Notes: a model not told the origin generated them from the letters alone. A stretch of DNA of 64,000 nt from Dongia_A sp035695765 (GCA_035695765.1 DASRRI010000103.1:1-64000), one strand, 5' to 3'; shown: positions 1 through 8,808, counted from the first letter of the stretch. Program-made: numbers and translations.

Positions 1-75
1 GCGCGCTGCGCGCCTCCGGCGCGACCCCTCACCCAAATCCGGCTAAGCTCACTGCCGTTCGCTAAGCCTCCGTAT

Positions 76-98
76 CCCTCTCCCGCAAGGGGCGAGGG
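76..98. repeat. GC-rich intergenic palindrome
   Basis: CCCTCTCCC, a GCAA loop and a matching G-rich arm form an imperfect hairpin. Similar C-rich/G-rich palindromes occur at 211-245, 1585-1600, 33798-33829 and 61316-61422, always between genes, so they look like a dispersed intergenic repeat family. I see no convincing gene in positions 1-457; the rest of that stretch is low-complexity C/G-rich DNA. Confidence 0.5.
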
Positions 99-241
99 GG
101 CTCTTTCTGCGATGGCTGCAGTCATATGCGATTGCCCTTCCCCGAGCCAGGGGAGGTCAGGGTGGCGGCGCGGCGGTTCAGCTCGACTCAGTCTTCGCTC
201 GAGCGAGCAACCCCCACCCCAACCCTTCCCCAACCTGGGGG

Positions 242-256
242 CGGGCCATTCGCCTA
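242..256 (+). repeat. left copy of 15-bp inverted repeat flanking the TOPRIM gene
   Basis: CGGGCCATTCGCCTA is found here and as its exact reverse complement at 1569-1583. Both copies have a C-rich (or G-rich) palindromic tract on their outer side, so the TOPRIM gene lies between two inverted boundary sequences about 1.3 kb apart. Confidence 0.55.
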
Positions 257-457
257 TGGTGGAGTAAGTAACCCGCACTTCATCCGTGCCTTTCTGGCTG
301 GAAATTGAAAGGACCGCCGGCTGAAAGATGTGATTCCGGCGGCGCACGAGGGACCGCGCACCCGTGCCGTCCTCTCCAGATCATCCTCTCTGATTACGAG
401 CCCTCCGCTTCCGAGCGGAAAACCGGATCGGGCGTTGTCGTCTCGACCCGGCGCTAA

Positions 458-1174
458 CTAAGCCCGGCTCAGGACACCCCGGAGCGGTCGGGGCTGGCGG
501 TCAAGGTCCAGCGCGAGAACGAAGAGGCTTGCGTAGCGCAGCTTCCGGCGCGCGCCTGCGCCCAGGAATCTGCGAAGCTGATCGACGAAGCAAGCGTCCC
601 GCCATGCGGCTTGCTTCTGGAGCGTGCGAAACAAAGCGAGGTCTCCCTCTTCCGCCAGTATCGTTTCGATGGCGCCGGGTCCGACCGCGCGAATGAGTTC
701 GTCTTCCAGGTCGCGGTCGCAAACGAAGAATCCCTCTCTTTCGAGCTCATTGCGTGTATCGGGCTGCGCGTAGCCAGCCCGCGCCAATTGACGGCAAAAG
801 TGCCGCTCTTCGGCAGCATCACACAAGCCGCTGACGCGCAGTCCGACGCCAGTCGGCCCGAAACGAGCAAGGAACCTCGACACCGACTGAGCGCCGCCGA
901 TCGGTACCACGACCACGCCTTCTTTCGTCAGGTCTCTTGCCTGGAGGCTTCCCAGAGTCTCGACTGCAATCTGATCGCTGATACCCTCGACCAGCACAAT
1001 GGAACGAGCGTGTCGGGCGCGTTCCAGTGCAGCTGCGGTTGCTCGAAGCGGAGCATCAGCCCCGCTGGCGTATCCGGGAACGGACAGCTCCCAGCGACGG
1101 CGTCGAGCGCCGGTGAGGCGGCCCCTCGATCGCGTCGGCACCATATCTGCGGCTTTACTGGCCAACCCGGCCAC
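458..1174 (-). CDS. stand-alone TOPRIM-domain protein (OLD-nuclease-like)
   Basis: This 238-residue protein has a TOPRIM core. A stretch reading VLVEGISDQIAVETL (about residues 59-73) gives the conserved Glu, and GLCDAAEE (about 116-123) gives the Asp of the metal-binding site. A later DLEDELIRAVG segment resembles the TOPRIM half of OLD-family nucleases. The ABC-type ATPase half of OLD proteins is absent. The C-terminus (FRTLQKQ, RRFLGAG..RKLRYA) looks complete, so this is a small stand-alone family rather than a fragment. The first 40 residues are low complexity and the true start may lie downstream. No operon partner is adjacent; C-rich repeats flank it. A nucleic-acid cleaving or nucleotidyl-transfer role is inferred from the fold only. 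Confidence 0.72.
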   Translation of the reverse strand: MAGLASKAADMVPTRSRGRLTGARRRRWELSVPGYASGADAPLRATAAALERARHARSIVLVEGISDQIAVETLGSLQARDLTKEGVVVVPIGGAQSVSRFLARFGPTGVGLRVSGLCDAAEERHFCRQLARAGYAQPDTRNELEREGFFVCDRDLEDELIRAVGPGAIETILAEEGDLALFRTLQKQAAWRDACFVDQLRRFLGAGARRKLRYASLFVLALDLDRQPRPLRGVLSRA

Positions 1175-1523
1175 CCATGCTTATTGACAGGCTCGGCAAT
1201 CGTACACATCTCGGTGCCTCCTGCCTACGGATGCGGGGACCGAAAGTGCTCAGCTGGTCCCATGGACGAGCGCCGGATCGGCCCCTCCGAAAGCAACTGC
1301 AGTCGGGCGCGAGGGATTGAGTTGCGATCGAGACCTTGGACGATGCACACCATCGACCAGGGTCCGCTTTATCCACTTCTCGGACGTGGCCTCGAGTCTT
1401 GCCTTCGTCCGCTGAGGGCGCCAAACCCGACATCCAGGAAACATTAGGCTCCGTAATGGGGAGCCGGCCCGTTCAGCGCATTCGCTAATTGGCGGGTGTG
1501 GGAGTTTCCACATTCGCCAAGCC

Positions 1524-1557
1524 CGGACCGACGAACCAACAACGGTTCGTCGGTCCG
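1524..1557. terminator. perfect 14-bp hairpin in a 450-bp gene-free stretch
   Basis: CGGACCGACGAACC and its exact complement are separated by AACAAC. It lies between the start of the TOPRIM gene and the end of the cyclodeaminase-like gene. There is no T-tract, so it could be a terminator without a clear U-run for upstream plus-strand transcripts, or a palindromic repeat. Apart from it and the inverted repeat at 1569-1583, positions 1175-1625 hold nothing I recognise. Confidence 0.45.
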
Positions 1558-1568
1558 ATACCCCACGT

Positions 1569-1583
1569 TAGGCGAATGGCCCG
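1569..1583 (-). repeat. right copy of 15-bp inverted repeat flanking the TOPRIM gene
   Basis: TAGGCGAATGGCCCG is the reverse complement of positions 242-256. It is followed by a G-rich tract (GGGGGAGGGGGA) matching the C-rich tract outside the left copy. Confidence 0.55.
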
Positions 1584-1625
1584 AACTTGGGGGAGGGGGA
1601 TCTTGCGAGGGATCCGGTCGCCCAC

Positions 1626-2585
1626 CTACTCCGACTTGAACGCCCTGTAGATCGCCCAGGCCGTCGCCAGATCCTCATGTCCACCGCCGCCGGATTTGAA
1701 CCAGGTGATCTCGTCGTCGGACGTGCGCTTAGGCTTCTGGCCGCGCGCGACCTCCGCCATCTCGATCACTGACGCCGGATCGAGCAGGCGCGACGCGATC
1801 GGCTGCGTGAGGTCGCCTGCCACCTCCATGGTGGTGAAGCGCGCATCGACGTAGCGGCGCGCGGCGAAGGCGATGCAATCATCGTCTGCTTCGCGCATAT
1901 CGGGGCGATAGCCGCCGACCAGATCGAGATGCGTGCCGGAGCGCAGCCACATGCCTTTGACCAGGGGCTCTGTCGTCATTGTGGCCGTCGAGATGATGTC
2001 CGCGAACGAGATTGCGTCCTGCAGGTTGCCCGCCGCTACGATCGTAGCCTTTGGCAGACGCGGTGAAAGCTCGCCGATCGCGCGGTCCAGCGCGGGGCGG
2101 GAGCGGTTCCACCACAGCACCTGGCGGATCGGCCGGACAGCGCAGTGCGCTTCGATCAGATGCGGTGCCAGTGCTCCCGCTCCCACCATGCACAAGGTCT
2201 CGGCATCCTTGCGCGCCAGCCAATCGGCTGCCGCCGCGGAATTCGCCGCGGTCTTGCGCAGGGTCAGCATTGCGCCGTCCATGCCGCACAGAGTCTCGCC
2301 GGTCTGGCCATCGAACAAAAGATAGGCGCCCTGCACGCTCGCGAGGTTCCTGGCCGCATTGCCCGGAAACACGTTCGCGATCTTGATGCCGAAGCAGCGA
2401 TCGTACTGCCAGGCCGGCAGCATCAGCCAATCGTTCTGAGCACCGCCGGGCAAAGACTGGCTCAGCAGCATGCGCTCGACGCGGTCGGTGCCCGCCTTGT
2501 TCATCTCTTGGATCGCCGGCACCAAGCGGCGGAACTCGCCGAAATGCTGCACCGCTTCTGCATCGAGCCAGAGCATGATGCTCAA
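1626..2585 (-). CDS. ornithine cyclodeaminase / mu-crystallin family protein
   Basis: A 319-residue protein of the OCD/mu-crystallin superfamily. An N-terminal dimerisation part contains GIKIANVFPGN (about 87-97), followed by a substrate Lys-type region (TLRKTAANSAAAADWLA). The Rossmann nucleotide-binding motif is CMVGAGALAPHLIEAH, and a DLVGGYRPDMRE segment follows. Family members reduce delta1-pyrroline-2-carboxylate or piperideine carboxylate, or deaminate ornithine. The ATG at 2585 overlaps the stop of the upstream old-yellow-enzyme gene (ATGA), implying translational coupling. That neighbour resembles N-methyl-amino-acid demethylases, so an imino-acid reductase role in proline-type substrate breakdown is plausible. 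Ornithine cyclodeaminase activity is less likely, but this is inference. Confidence 0.88.
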   Translation of the reverse strand: MSIMLWLDAEAVQHFGEFRRLVPAIQEMNKAGTDRVERMLLSQSLPGGAQNDWLMLPAWQYDRCFGIKIANVFPGNAARNLASVQGAYLLFDGQTGETLCGMDGAMLTLRKTAANSAAAADWLARKDAETLCMVGAGALAPHLIEAHCAVRPIRQVLWWNRSRPALDRAIGELSPRLPKATIVAAGNLQDAISFADIISTATMTTEPLVKGMWLRSGTHLDLVGGYRPDMREADDDCIAFAARRYVDARFTTMEVAGDLTQPIASRLLDPASVIEMAEVARGQKPKRTSDDEITWFKSGGGGHEDLATAWAIYRAFKSE

Positions 2586-4561
2586 ATCTCCATGCCAGCG
2601 CGCCGTCCATCATAGAGCGCGGCGGCGGCATGGCGCGCCGCGATGCAATCGCCGACCGTCACCACGTTCATGCCCTTCGCCTGCAATTCGCGCATCAGGG
2701 AATCATTGGAGACATTGGTCAAGGCAGTCACGATGTCATCGATTTCGGTGACGCTCTCGCTGCCATCCAGCAGGCTGACGATGCGCGCCTTGCCGTCCTT
2801 GAAATCGGCGAGCGCGGATTCGACGAAGAACTTCGCGCCGAGCTTGGCAAGACGCATCCGCACCGGACCATCGATGGCGGTGCGGACCAGCTCCTTGCCC
2901 ACCTGCGGATCGGGCGTGACGATCGTCACCTGATGGCCCGCCTCCGCCAGATGCCAGGCCGTCCCGACGCCCTTGTAATTACCGCCTTCATCCAGCACCA
3001 GCACGCGCTGGCCGAGCCGCGCCTCGCGCGCCATCACCGCCTCCGCCGGCCAGACATGCTGGCCGCGCAGCGCTTCATCGGCTGCCGCCTGCGGCCAGTA
3101 ACGCTGCGTCGGCGCTTCGGTCGGCAAGGAGCCGGTGGCGAGTATCACGGCATCATGCTCCATCCCTGCGATATCGTCGGCGTCGAGATATGTGTTGCGC
3201 CGCACCTCCACCTGTAGACGCTCAAGCTGACCTTCGAGCCAATCCAGGAAGTCGATAATCTGCGCGCGGCGCGGCTGCATCCCGGCCAAGCGGAATTGCC
3301 CGCCCAATTTGTCGGAAGCCTCGGCAAGCGTCACATGATGGCCGCGCTCCGCCGCGACGCGCGCCGCTTCCAATCCAGCAGGCCCGCCGCCGACCACCAG
3401 CACACGTTTCGGCCTCGCGCTCGGCGTGAAGCGGTCGCCGCCCCATTCGAACTCCCGGCCGGCGCTGGGATTGATGAGGCAGGAGATGTGATAGTCGCGC
3501 GAGCGGCGGCCCCAACACATCTGGTTGCAGGAGAGGCACGGGCGGATATCCGATGCGCGTCCCGCTTTCGCCTTGTTGACCCAGTGCGGATCGGCGATCT
3601 GGCCGCGCACAATGGAGATCATGTCGGCGCCGCCGGAACTCAAGATGTAGTTGGCGTTGTCCGGCGTGCGGATGTGACTCTCCGCCTGGATGCGGATATT
3701 CTTCGCGACATCCTTCAACGCCGCAGCGTAGGGCGCACCGAGCTTGTCCTCGTAGATCGCCGGCGGGATGATGCGGGTGAAATCGAAATAGCTGCCGGTG
3801 CCGACCGTCACGTAGTCGCAGAGCTGGTTCTGGTCGAGCCAGGCAACGACCTCCTGCAAGCTCTCCACCGATTGCACGTCGGACCGTGCTGGATCGATGC
3901 TGACGGCGAGGCCGATCACGAAGTCCTCGCCACACGACTTGCGGATCGCCTGCAGCACCTCGTTCGAAAAACGCATGCGGTTCTCGAAGCTGCCGCCATA
4001 TCTGTCGTCACGCTTGTTGGTGACGGACGACCAGAATTGCTCGATCAGAGCATTGTAGGCCGCCATCAGCTCGCAGCCATCGTAGCCGCTGGCCTTGGCG
4101 CGGGCAGCGCAGCGTGCGAAGGATGCGACGATCTCCGCGATCTCACCCTCAGTCATCGCGTGGCTGCCGTCGGAATCGTGCATCGAAGGCAGGCCCGACG
4201 GCGACCAGTTGTAGGCGAGCGAATTGTCCCAATCGCCGTGTGCGCCGACGTGATAGAGCTGCTGGACGATATGCGCGCCCTCCGCATGGACCGCGTCGGT
4301 GATGCGCCGGAAGTGCGGGATGACGGCATCATCATCGGCGCGGAAATTGCCGCGGGTCAGCACTGCCGTCTTGTGGATCGGGACAGGCTCCACCACGATC
4401 ATCGCGGCCCCGCCCATCGCGCGCTCGCGGTAGTAGCCGAGATGCCGCTCGCCCGGCAGGCCCTCGACGCTCATGTTCGCGGTATGCGCGCCGAACACGA
4501 TGCGGTTGCGCATCGTGAGGTGCCGCAATTGCAGTGGTTGAAAGATCGCCGGATGATCCAT
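2582..4561 (-). CDS. old-yellow-enzyme family flavin oxidoreductase/demethylase (FMN, 4Fe-4S, FAD)
   Basis: 659 residues with the trimethylamine dehydrogenase / 2,4-dienoyl-CoA reductase architecture. An N-terminal FMN TIM barrel (about 1-340) is followed by a cysteine cluster CLSCNQMC and a fourth Cys about 12 residues on, which would bind 4Fe-4S. A Rossmann segment (VLVVGGGPAGLEAARVA, about 388-404) then binds FAD/NAD. Such enzymes remove N-methyl groups (for example N-methylproline in stachydrine catabolism) or reduce enoyl groups. The stop overlaps the start of the cyclodeaminase-like gene downstream, so the two form an operon. The pair suggests use of a methylated proline-like compound. 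The released C1 unit would fit the methylotrophic traits later in the window, but substrate identity is unproven. Confidence 0.88.
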   Translation of the reverse strand: MDHPAIFQPLQLRHLTMRNRIVFGAHTANMSVEGLPGERHLGYYRERAMGGAAMIVVEPVPIHKTAVLTRGNFRADDDAVIPHFRRITDAVHAEGAHIVQQLYHVGAHGDWDNSLAYNWSPSGLPSMHDSDGSHAMTEGEIAEIVASFARCAARAKASGYDGCELMAAYNALIEQFWSSVTNKRDDRYGGSFENRMRFSNEVLQAIRKSCGEDFVIGLAVSIDPARSDVQSVESLQEVVAWLDQNQLCDYVTVGTGSYFDFTRIIPPAIYEDKLGAPYAAALKDVAKNIRIQAESHIRTPDNANYILSSGGADMISIVRGQIADPHWVNKAKAGRASDIRPCLSCNQMCWGRRSRDYHISCLINPSAGREFEWGGDRFTPSARPKRVLVVGGGPAGLEAARVAAERGHHVTLAEASDKLGGQFRLAGMQPRRAQIIDFLDWLEGQLERLQVEVRRNTYLDADDIAGMEHDAVILATGSLPTEAPTQRYWPQAAADEALRGQHVWPAEAVMAREARLGQRVLVLDEGGNYKGVGTAWHLAEAGHQVTIVTPDPQVGKELVRTAIDGPVRMRLAKLGAKFFVESALADFKDGKARIVSLLDGSESVTEIDDIVTALTNVSNDSLMRELQAKGMNVVTVGDCIAARHAAAALYDGRRAGMEI

Positions 4562-4620
4562 CGCATTCTCCCGAGTAGAGAAGACGATGGTAGCGCCCTC
4601 AGGCGCGGAACGTTAGTACG

Positions 4621-5154
4621 TCAGCGACGGGGCACCGTCTCGAGAGCGGCGCGCGCGAACCGGTTGACGCGAGCGACCGGCAGATCGTCCCTACGATAGT
4701 GCGGCGCGACCGCGCAGAGCAGCATGTCGACGTTGATGCCGTCGGCTGCGAGCGGGCAGATCAGGGTCTCGAAGGTCAGCGCAATGCCGTTGGCCGGATA
4801 GAACGTGCGCTCGGCATGCACCGGCCGGCGGGTGGCCATCGCCGAGGCGGCCACATCGTCGTCGCCCGAGCCAAGGGCGATCAGCTCTCCGGTCGCATCG
4901 TGACCCATGATCTCGACATGCAGGCTGCCCACCACGCGATAGCGCAGGCGTCCCGCCCGGTTCGTCCCGTCGCGGCGCACCTCGATCAGGCTGATTGCCG
5001 GCAGGATGCAGGCGAGATCCACTGGATCGATGTCGGCGCGCGCCGGCAGGGCGCCTCGCCTGGCAGCCTTGGCCTGCCAGTAGGCGAAGATCTGGCGGAG
5101 CAAGGGATCGGCGATGAGCTCTGCTCGATCGATTCCGGCGGTGCAAGCGGCCAT
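4621..5154 (-). CDS. PAS_5-type PAS domain protein
   Basis: A 177-residue soluble protein with a single PAS-like domain of the PAS_5 type. The N-terminal helix LLRQIFAYWQAKAARRGALP, then an 'ILPAISLIEV' strand and the RYRVVGS segment are typical of this family. It is abundant in Rhodospirillales and usually encoded alone, without kinase or cyclase output. A second member lies at 16131-16670 with the same helix pattern (IRALFAYWQRLQQ). The protein probably senses a small ligand or a redox state; no partner is adjacent. The ATG at 5154 is the only well-placed start seen. Confidence 0.8.
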   Translation of the reverse strand: MAACTAGIDRAELIADPLLRQIFAYWQAKAARRGALPARADIDPVDLACILPAISLIEVRRDGTNRAGRLRYRVVGSLHVEIMGHDATGELIALGSGDDDVAASAMATRRPVHAERTFYPANGIALTFETLICPLAADGINVDMLLCAVAPHYRRDDLPVARVNRFARAALETVPRR

Positions 5155-5230
5155 AGCTCTTTATTCCTGCATTCCCAGAGGGCAATGTCAGAAATATGGT
5201 GGATAGCGATCGCGGCGGCAGTGTGGCGGA

Positions 5231-6445
5231 TCACACCTGGTTTCGGGCGTAAACAAGGCAAGCGGCGCGGTCCGGGGTGAAATCCCGCTCAATCCACCAT
5301 TCTTCGGCCTTGCCCAGCACCTCCCCCACGCGGGGACCTTCCGGGATGCCGAGCTTCACGATGTCCGCCCCTTTGAGAGGGAAGCGCGGCCGGGGCCAGC
5401 TGTCGATCACCTGGAGCGCGGCCGCGCCAGACGCGCCATCGATCCGGTCAACCCAATCCAAGAGCAGCCGGTCGCGCGCCCCGTCGTTGCCCCATCCATA
5501 GATCTCGCGGCGGACCGCCTGCGGGCTCGAGGCATCGAACGGATTGCGTGCGGCATCAAGATCGATGATCCGGTCGCCTTCCGTGCGCGAAAGCTTCAGC
5601 GTCTCCGCCACTTCGCGCCCGCAGCCGGTCATGGTGAGGGCCGCCAGCCGCCGCACCGGATCGGGCGCGAGGCCATGGCGCTCCTCCAGTTCCACCACGG
5701 CGCGCAGCCGGTCGAGCGAGGTCGCCCAGGGCAGATAGTGCTGCACGATGCCAAGGCTCAGCATTTCGCCCCACACCTCCGGCCCCCGGCGGGCCGTCAA
5801 CAGGCGCAAGGTTTCCTGCCGCAACCGCTCGCCGGAGAGGGATTTGAGGTTCGGCGCCAGTTCCTTTGCCGCGGCGACTGCCGGCGCGTCGAAAGCCCCG
5901 GTCGCGTAATCCGCATGGAAGCGGAAGAAGCGCAGCAGGCGGAGATAATCCTCGATGATGCGCTGCCTGGGATCGCCGACGAAGCGGATGCGGCCGGCGG
6001 CGAGATCGTCGAGCCCGCCGAAGTAATCGTACACCTTGCCGGCGGCATCCGCGAACAAGGTGTTGATGGTGAGATCGCGGCGTGCGGCGTCGGCCTGCCA
6101 ATCGTCGGTGAATTCGACCTTGGCGCGCCTCCCGTCGGTTTCGACATCCAGACGCAAGGTGGTGACCTCGACGCCGGTCTTGTCCGCGACCGCGGTGATG
6201 GTACCGTGATCGATGCCGGTCGGCACGGCTTTGAGCCCAGCCTTCTTGAGGAGCTCGGTTACGCGCTGCGGCGAGAGCGGTGTCGCGATATCGATGTCGC
6301 GGATCTTCCGCCCCACCAGCGCATCGCGCACGCAGCCACCGACAAAGCGCGCTTCATCGCCCTCTGCCGTCAGCGCCTGCATTACGCGCGCGGCGGGACC
6401 TTCGGTCATCCAACGCTGCGGTAAACGCTGCAGATCAGGCTTCAT
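5231..6445 (-). CDS. cca: CCA tRNA nucleotidyltransferase
   Basis: 404 residues. The class II nucleotidyltransferase head has RFVGGCVRDALVGRKIRDID at about 33-52 with the GG and catalytic DxD-type motif (DID). The RNA-binding middle region includes RDLTINTLF and RIRFVGDP, followed by an alpha-helical body. Length and motifs match the alphaproteobacterial CCA-adding enzyme, which completes tRNA 3' ends. Its start overlaps the end of the Nudix gene by 11 nt. Together with the DUF1285 gene upstream this forms a conserved alphaproteobacterial three-gene operon (DUF1285 - Nudix - cca). Confidence 0.95.
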   Translation of the reverse strand: MKPDLQRLPQRWMTEGPAARVMQALTAEGDEARFVGGCVRDALVGRKIRDIDIATPLSPQRVTELLKKAGLKAVPTGIDHGTITAVADKTGVEVTTLRLDVETDGRRAKVEFTDDWQADAARRDLTINTLFADAAGKVYDYFGGLDDLAAGRIRFVGDPRQRIIEDYLRLLRFFRFHADYATGAFDAPAVAAAKELAPNLKSLSGERLRQETLRLLTARRGPEVWGEMLSLGIVQHYLPWATSLDRLRAVVELEERHGLAPDPVRRLAALTMTGCGREVAETLKLSRTEGDRIIDLDAARNPFDASSPQAVRREIYGWGNDGARDRLLLDWVDRIDGASGAAALQVIDSWPRPRFPLKGADIVKLGIPEGPRVGEVLGKAEEWWIERDFTPDRAACLVYARNQV

Positions 6446-7121
6446 CGAGATGCCCCAGCACTTCGATGAGATTATTGAGCATGCCGGCAGTCGCGCCCCA
6501 GATGTAATAATCGCCCCAGGGATAGGCGTAGAAGAAGCGCTGTTTGCCCTGGTACATGCGGCTTTCCAATTTGCGACTCTGCCGCGTCCGGAAAAAGCTC
6601 AGGGGCACTTCGAACACTTCCGCCACTTCGAATGGATCGGGCAGGTAAAGCTCCGGTGGGCGAACGAAGCCGACGCACGGCGTCACTTCGAATCCAGTGC
6701 GCGTCACATAGGTATCGAGCCTGCCGATCATCTCGACATTGCTGACCGGCAACCCCACTTCCTCCTCCGCTTCGCGCAAAGCGGCCGCGATCGCATCGGC
6801 ATCGCTGGCATCGACGCGCCCGCCGGGGAAGCTGATCTGGCCCGCGTGATCGTTGAGATGCGGCGTGCGCTTGGTGAGGAGGACATGCATCCCCTCCGGC
6901 CGCTCGACCAGGCCGACCAGCACAGCAGCCGGAACAAGCGTGCGCGTCGGCAACATGTCGGGATTGAGGTCGTGATCGCCGCGCCGGGATTTGTCGTCTT
7001 GCAAAGGGACGGCGACCACGCCGCCGCTGATCGCGCCGATGCTCGTTGCGCTTCCCGGCGCGGCGCGGCGACCTGGTGCGGGCGCCAAGGCGAAGCGCTG
7101 GCTGATGAGTGTGCGCTCCAT
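6435..7121 (-). CDS. Nudix hydrolase, CoA pyrophosphatase-like
   Basis: 228 residues from the ATG at 7121, which overlaps the stop of the upstream DUF1285 gene (ATGA). The frame is open further upstream, but that part only shadows DUF1285. The Nudix box runs from GGRVDASDADAIAAALREAE to EEVGLP (about 120-145) and is preceded by FLLTKR-like and GQISFPGG elements typical of the CoA/ADP-ribose pyrophosphatase group (NudL-like). One position in the canonical box (GX5E) carries Asp in place of Glu. Likely role: hydrolysis of CoA or related nucleotide diphosphate derivatives. Confidence 0.9.
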   Translation of the reverse strand: MERTLISQRFALAPAPGRRAAPGSATSIGAISGGVVAVPLQDDKSRRGDHDLNPDMLPTRTLVPAAVLVGLVERPEGMHVLLTKRTPHLNDHAGQISFPGGRVDASDADAIAAALREAEEEVGLPVSNVEMIGRLDTYVTRTGFEVTPCVGFVRPPELYLPDPFEVAEVFEVPLSFFRTRQSRKLESRMYQGKQRFFYAYPWGDYYIWGATAGMLNNLIEVLGHLDEA

Positions 7122-7690
7122 CAGTGTGCTTTCTCGCTGAGCGCCGCGGATTCGAAGTCCTGCAACTGGCCGAGCGCGAAGAACTGGCCGCCACTCCAGA
7201 CCCCAAGCTGTTCCACCCCTTCGAGCTGGCGGACCTCGCCGAGATCCACCAGGTGGTAGAAGACCGGGCGCAGGATCAGTGCCTCCAGTCCCGGCCGCAC
7301 CAGGAGATAAGGCCGGGGCTCGCCCCCGGGCTGGTTGGTCTGGTTGCGGCGATGCGCCACACGGATCGGGTGGTCGCAATCGGCGATCACAAAATCGTCA
7401 AGATTGGTCCGGAAAGTCAGCGCCTGGTCGCCCCCCGCGCCGCTCGCCGTCACTTCGACAGCGGTGAAGGGCGCGTCCTCGACCGCGATGCGGCCACGCT
7501 CGGCCGGCGTGACAAGCCAGTATTCGCCGTCACTCTCGCGGCGCAGGACAGTGGAGAACAGCTTGACCAGAGGTTTCCGGTTGATCGGCGTCCCGCGATA
7601 AAACCAGGTGCCATCGCGCGCGATTCGCATGTCAAAATCGCCGCATGTGGGCAAATCGGAGAACCTGGGGCCGGACTCGGGGTTGGACAT
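7121..7690 (-). CDS. DUF1285 family protein
   Basis: A 189-residue cytosolic protein with the DUF1285 signature: CGDFDMRIARDGTWFYRGTP near residues 16-35, then IxRxxLVKLFSTVLRRE and ADxxHPIRV-type segments. The family has known structures but no biochemical function. It is the first gene of the operon DUF1285 - Nudix - cca and is divergent from moxR across a 59-bp gap that must hold both promoters; TATATT at 7733-7738 is a possible -10 toward moxR. Confidence 0.9.
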   Translation of the reverse strand: MSNPESGPRFSDLPTCGDFDMRIARDGTWFYRGTPINRKPLVKLFSTVLRRESDGEYWLVTPAERGRIAVEDAPFTAVEVTASGAGGDQALTFRTNLDDFVIADCDHPIRVAHRRNQTNQPGGEPRPYLLVRPGLEALILRPVFYHLVDLGEVRQLEGVEQLGVWSGGQFFALGQLQDFESAALSEKAH

Positions 7691-7749
7691 AGGACTGGTT
7701 AACAGTTTACGCTTTCATCATCTTACGTGCGCTATATTGAGAGGTATAG

Positions 7750-8808
7750 GTGGCCATGACGGAAGGACAGATTTCCATGTCTTCACAAGGGCCTGCAGCG
7801 CAAATCGGGGGTTCGGCCGGGGCCGCTTCGGCAGCCGACTTGGCCGGCCTGATCGAAGGTTTCAGCCAGCGCGTCGATCTGGTGCGCCGGCAACTTGGCC
7901 AAGTGATCTTTGGCCAGGAGGAGACGGTCGAACAGGCTTTGATCTCGATCCTGTCCGGCGGCCACGTTCTCCTGATCGGTGTTCCGGGCCTTGCCAAGAC
8001 CAAGCTGGTCGATTCTCTGGGCCAAGTCCTGGGGGTCGATGCCCAGCGCGTGCAGTGCACGCCCGACCTGATGCCCTCCGACATCGTCGGGTCAGAAGTG
8101 CTGGAAGAGAGCGAATCCGGCCGGCGCAGCTTCCGCTTCATCAAGGGGCCGGTCTTCTGCCAGCTGCTGATGGCGGACGAAATCAACCGCGCCAGCCCGC
8201 GCACCCAATCCGCTCTGCTGCAGGCGATGCAGGAGCGCAAGGTTTCGGTTGCCGGCCACACCTACACCCTGCCTGAGCCGTTCCATGTGCTGGCCACCCA
8301 GAACCCGCTGGAGCAGGAAGGCACCTATCCCCTGCCGGAGGCGCAGCTCGACCGTTTCCTGCTGCAGATCGACGTCGATTACCCTTCGACCGATGCCGAG
8401 CGGCAGATGCTGATCGTCACCACCGGCTCGCATGAAGCGGGCCTGACCCGCGTGCTCTCTCCCGAAGACGTGCTGTCCATCCAGCGCCTGGTGCGCCGCA
8501 TGCCGGTTGGCGAAAAGGTGGTCGATGCGATCCTGAAGATGGTGCGCGCCGGCCGGCCCGAGCTCACCACCATCAAGGAGGTGAAGGAAGGCCTCTCCTG
8601 GGGTCCCGGCCCGCGTGCCGGCCAGGCGCTGATGCTGGCGACCCGCGCCCGCGCGCTGATCCAGGGCCGCTTCTCGCCCTCGATTGACGACGTTGTGGCG
8701 CTGGCCCATCCCGTGCTGCGCCACCGCATTGCATTGACCTATGGCGCGCGTGCCGAAGGCGCGACGCCCAGGGCGATCATCGATCGCCTGATTGCCGAGA
8801 TCGGCTAG
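7750..8808 (+). CDS. MoxR family AAA+ ATPase
   Basis: 352 residues. Walker A is GVPGLAKTKL (about 77-86) and Walker B is LLMADEINRASPRTQSALLQ (about 139-158). The Sensor-1 region has VLATQNPLEQEGTYPLPEAQ. The MoxR group works as a chaperone with vWA-domain partners, and the following DUF58 gene is its usual companion. The GTG at 7750 is 5 nt after GAGAGG; the ATG at 7756 (two codons in) is an equally good start. It heads a four-gene plus-strand operon (to 14572). This conserved alphaproteobacterial cluster has no specific tie to methanol dehydrogenase despite the family name. Confidence 0.93.
   Translation: MAMTEGQISMSSQGPAAQIGGSAGAASAADLAGLIEGFSQRVDLVRRQLGQVIFGQEETVEQALISILSGGHVLLIGVPGLAKTKLVDSLGQVLGVDAQRVQCTPDLMPSDIVGSEVLEESESGRRSFRFIKGPVFCQLLMADEINRASPRTQSALLQAMQERKVSVAGHTYTLPEPFHVLATQNPLEQEGTYPLPEAQLDRFLLQIDVDYPSTDAERQMLIVTTGSHEAGLTRVLSPEDVLSIQRLVRRMPVGEKVVDAILKMVRAGRPELTTIKEVKEGLSWGPGPRAGQALMLATRARALIQGRFSPSIDDVVALAHPVLRHRIALTYGARAEGATPRAIIDRLIAEIG

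Noticed and set aside
126..308. 60-codon plus-strand frame near the left edge
   Set aside because: Low-complexity Arg/Pro/Gly-rich product over palindromic repeat DNA, no ribosome site and no recognisable domain.
7750..8808. MoxR ATPase as part of methanol dehydrogenase maturation
   Set aside because: Its neighbours (DUF58, DUF4159, Bat-like protein) form a general alphaproteobacterial cluster 44 kb from xoxF; nothing ties it to methanol oxidation.
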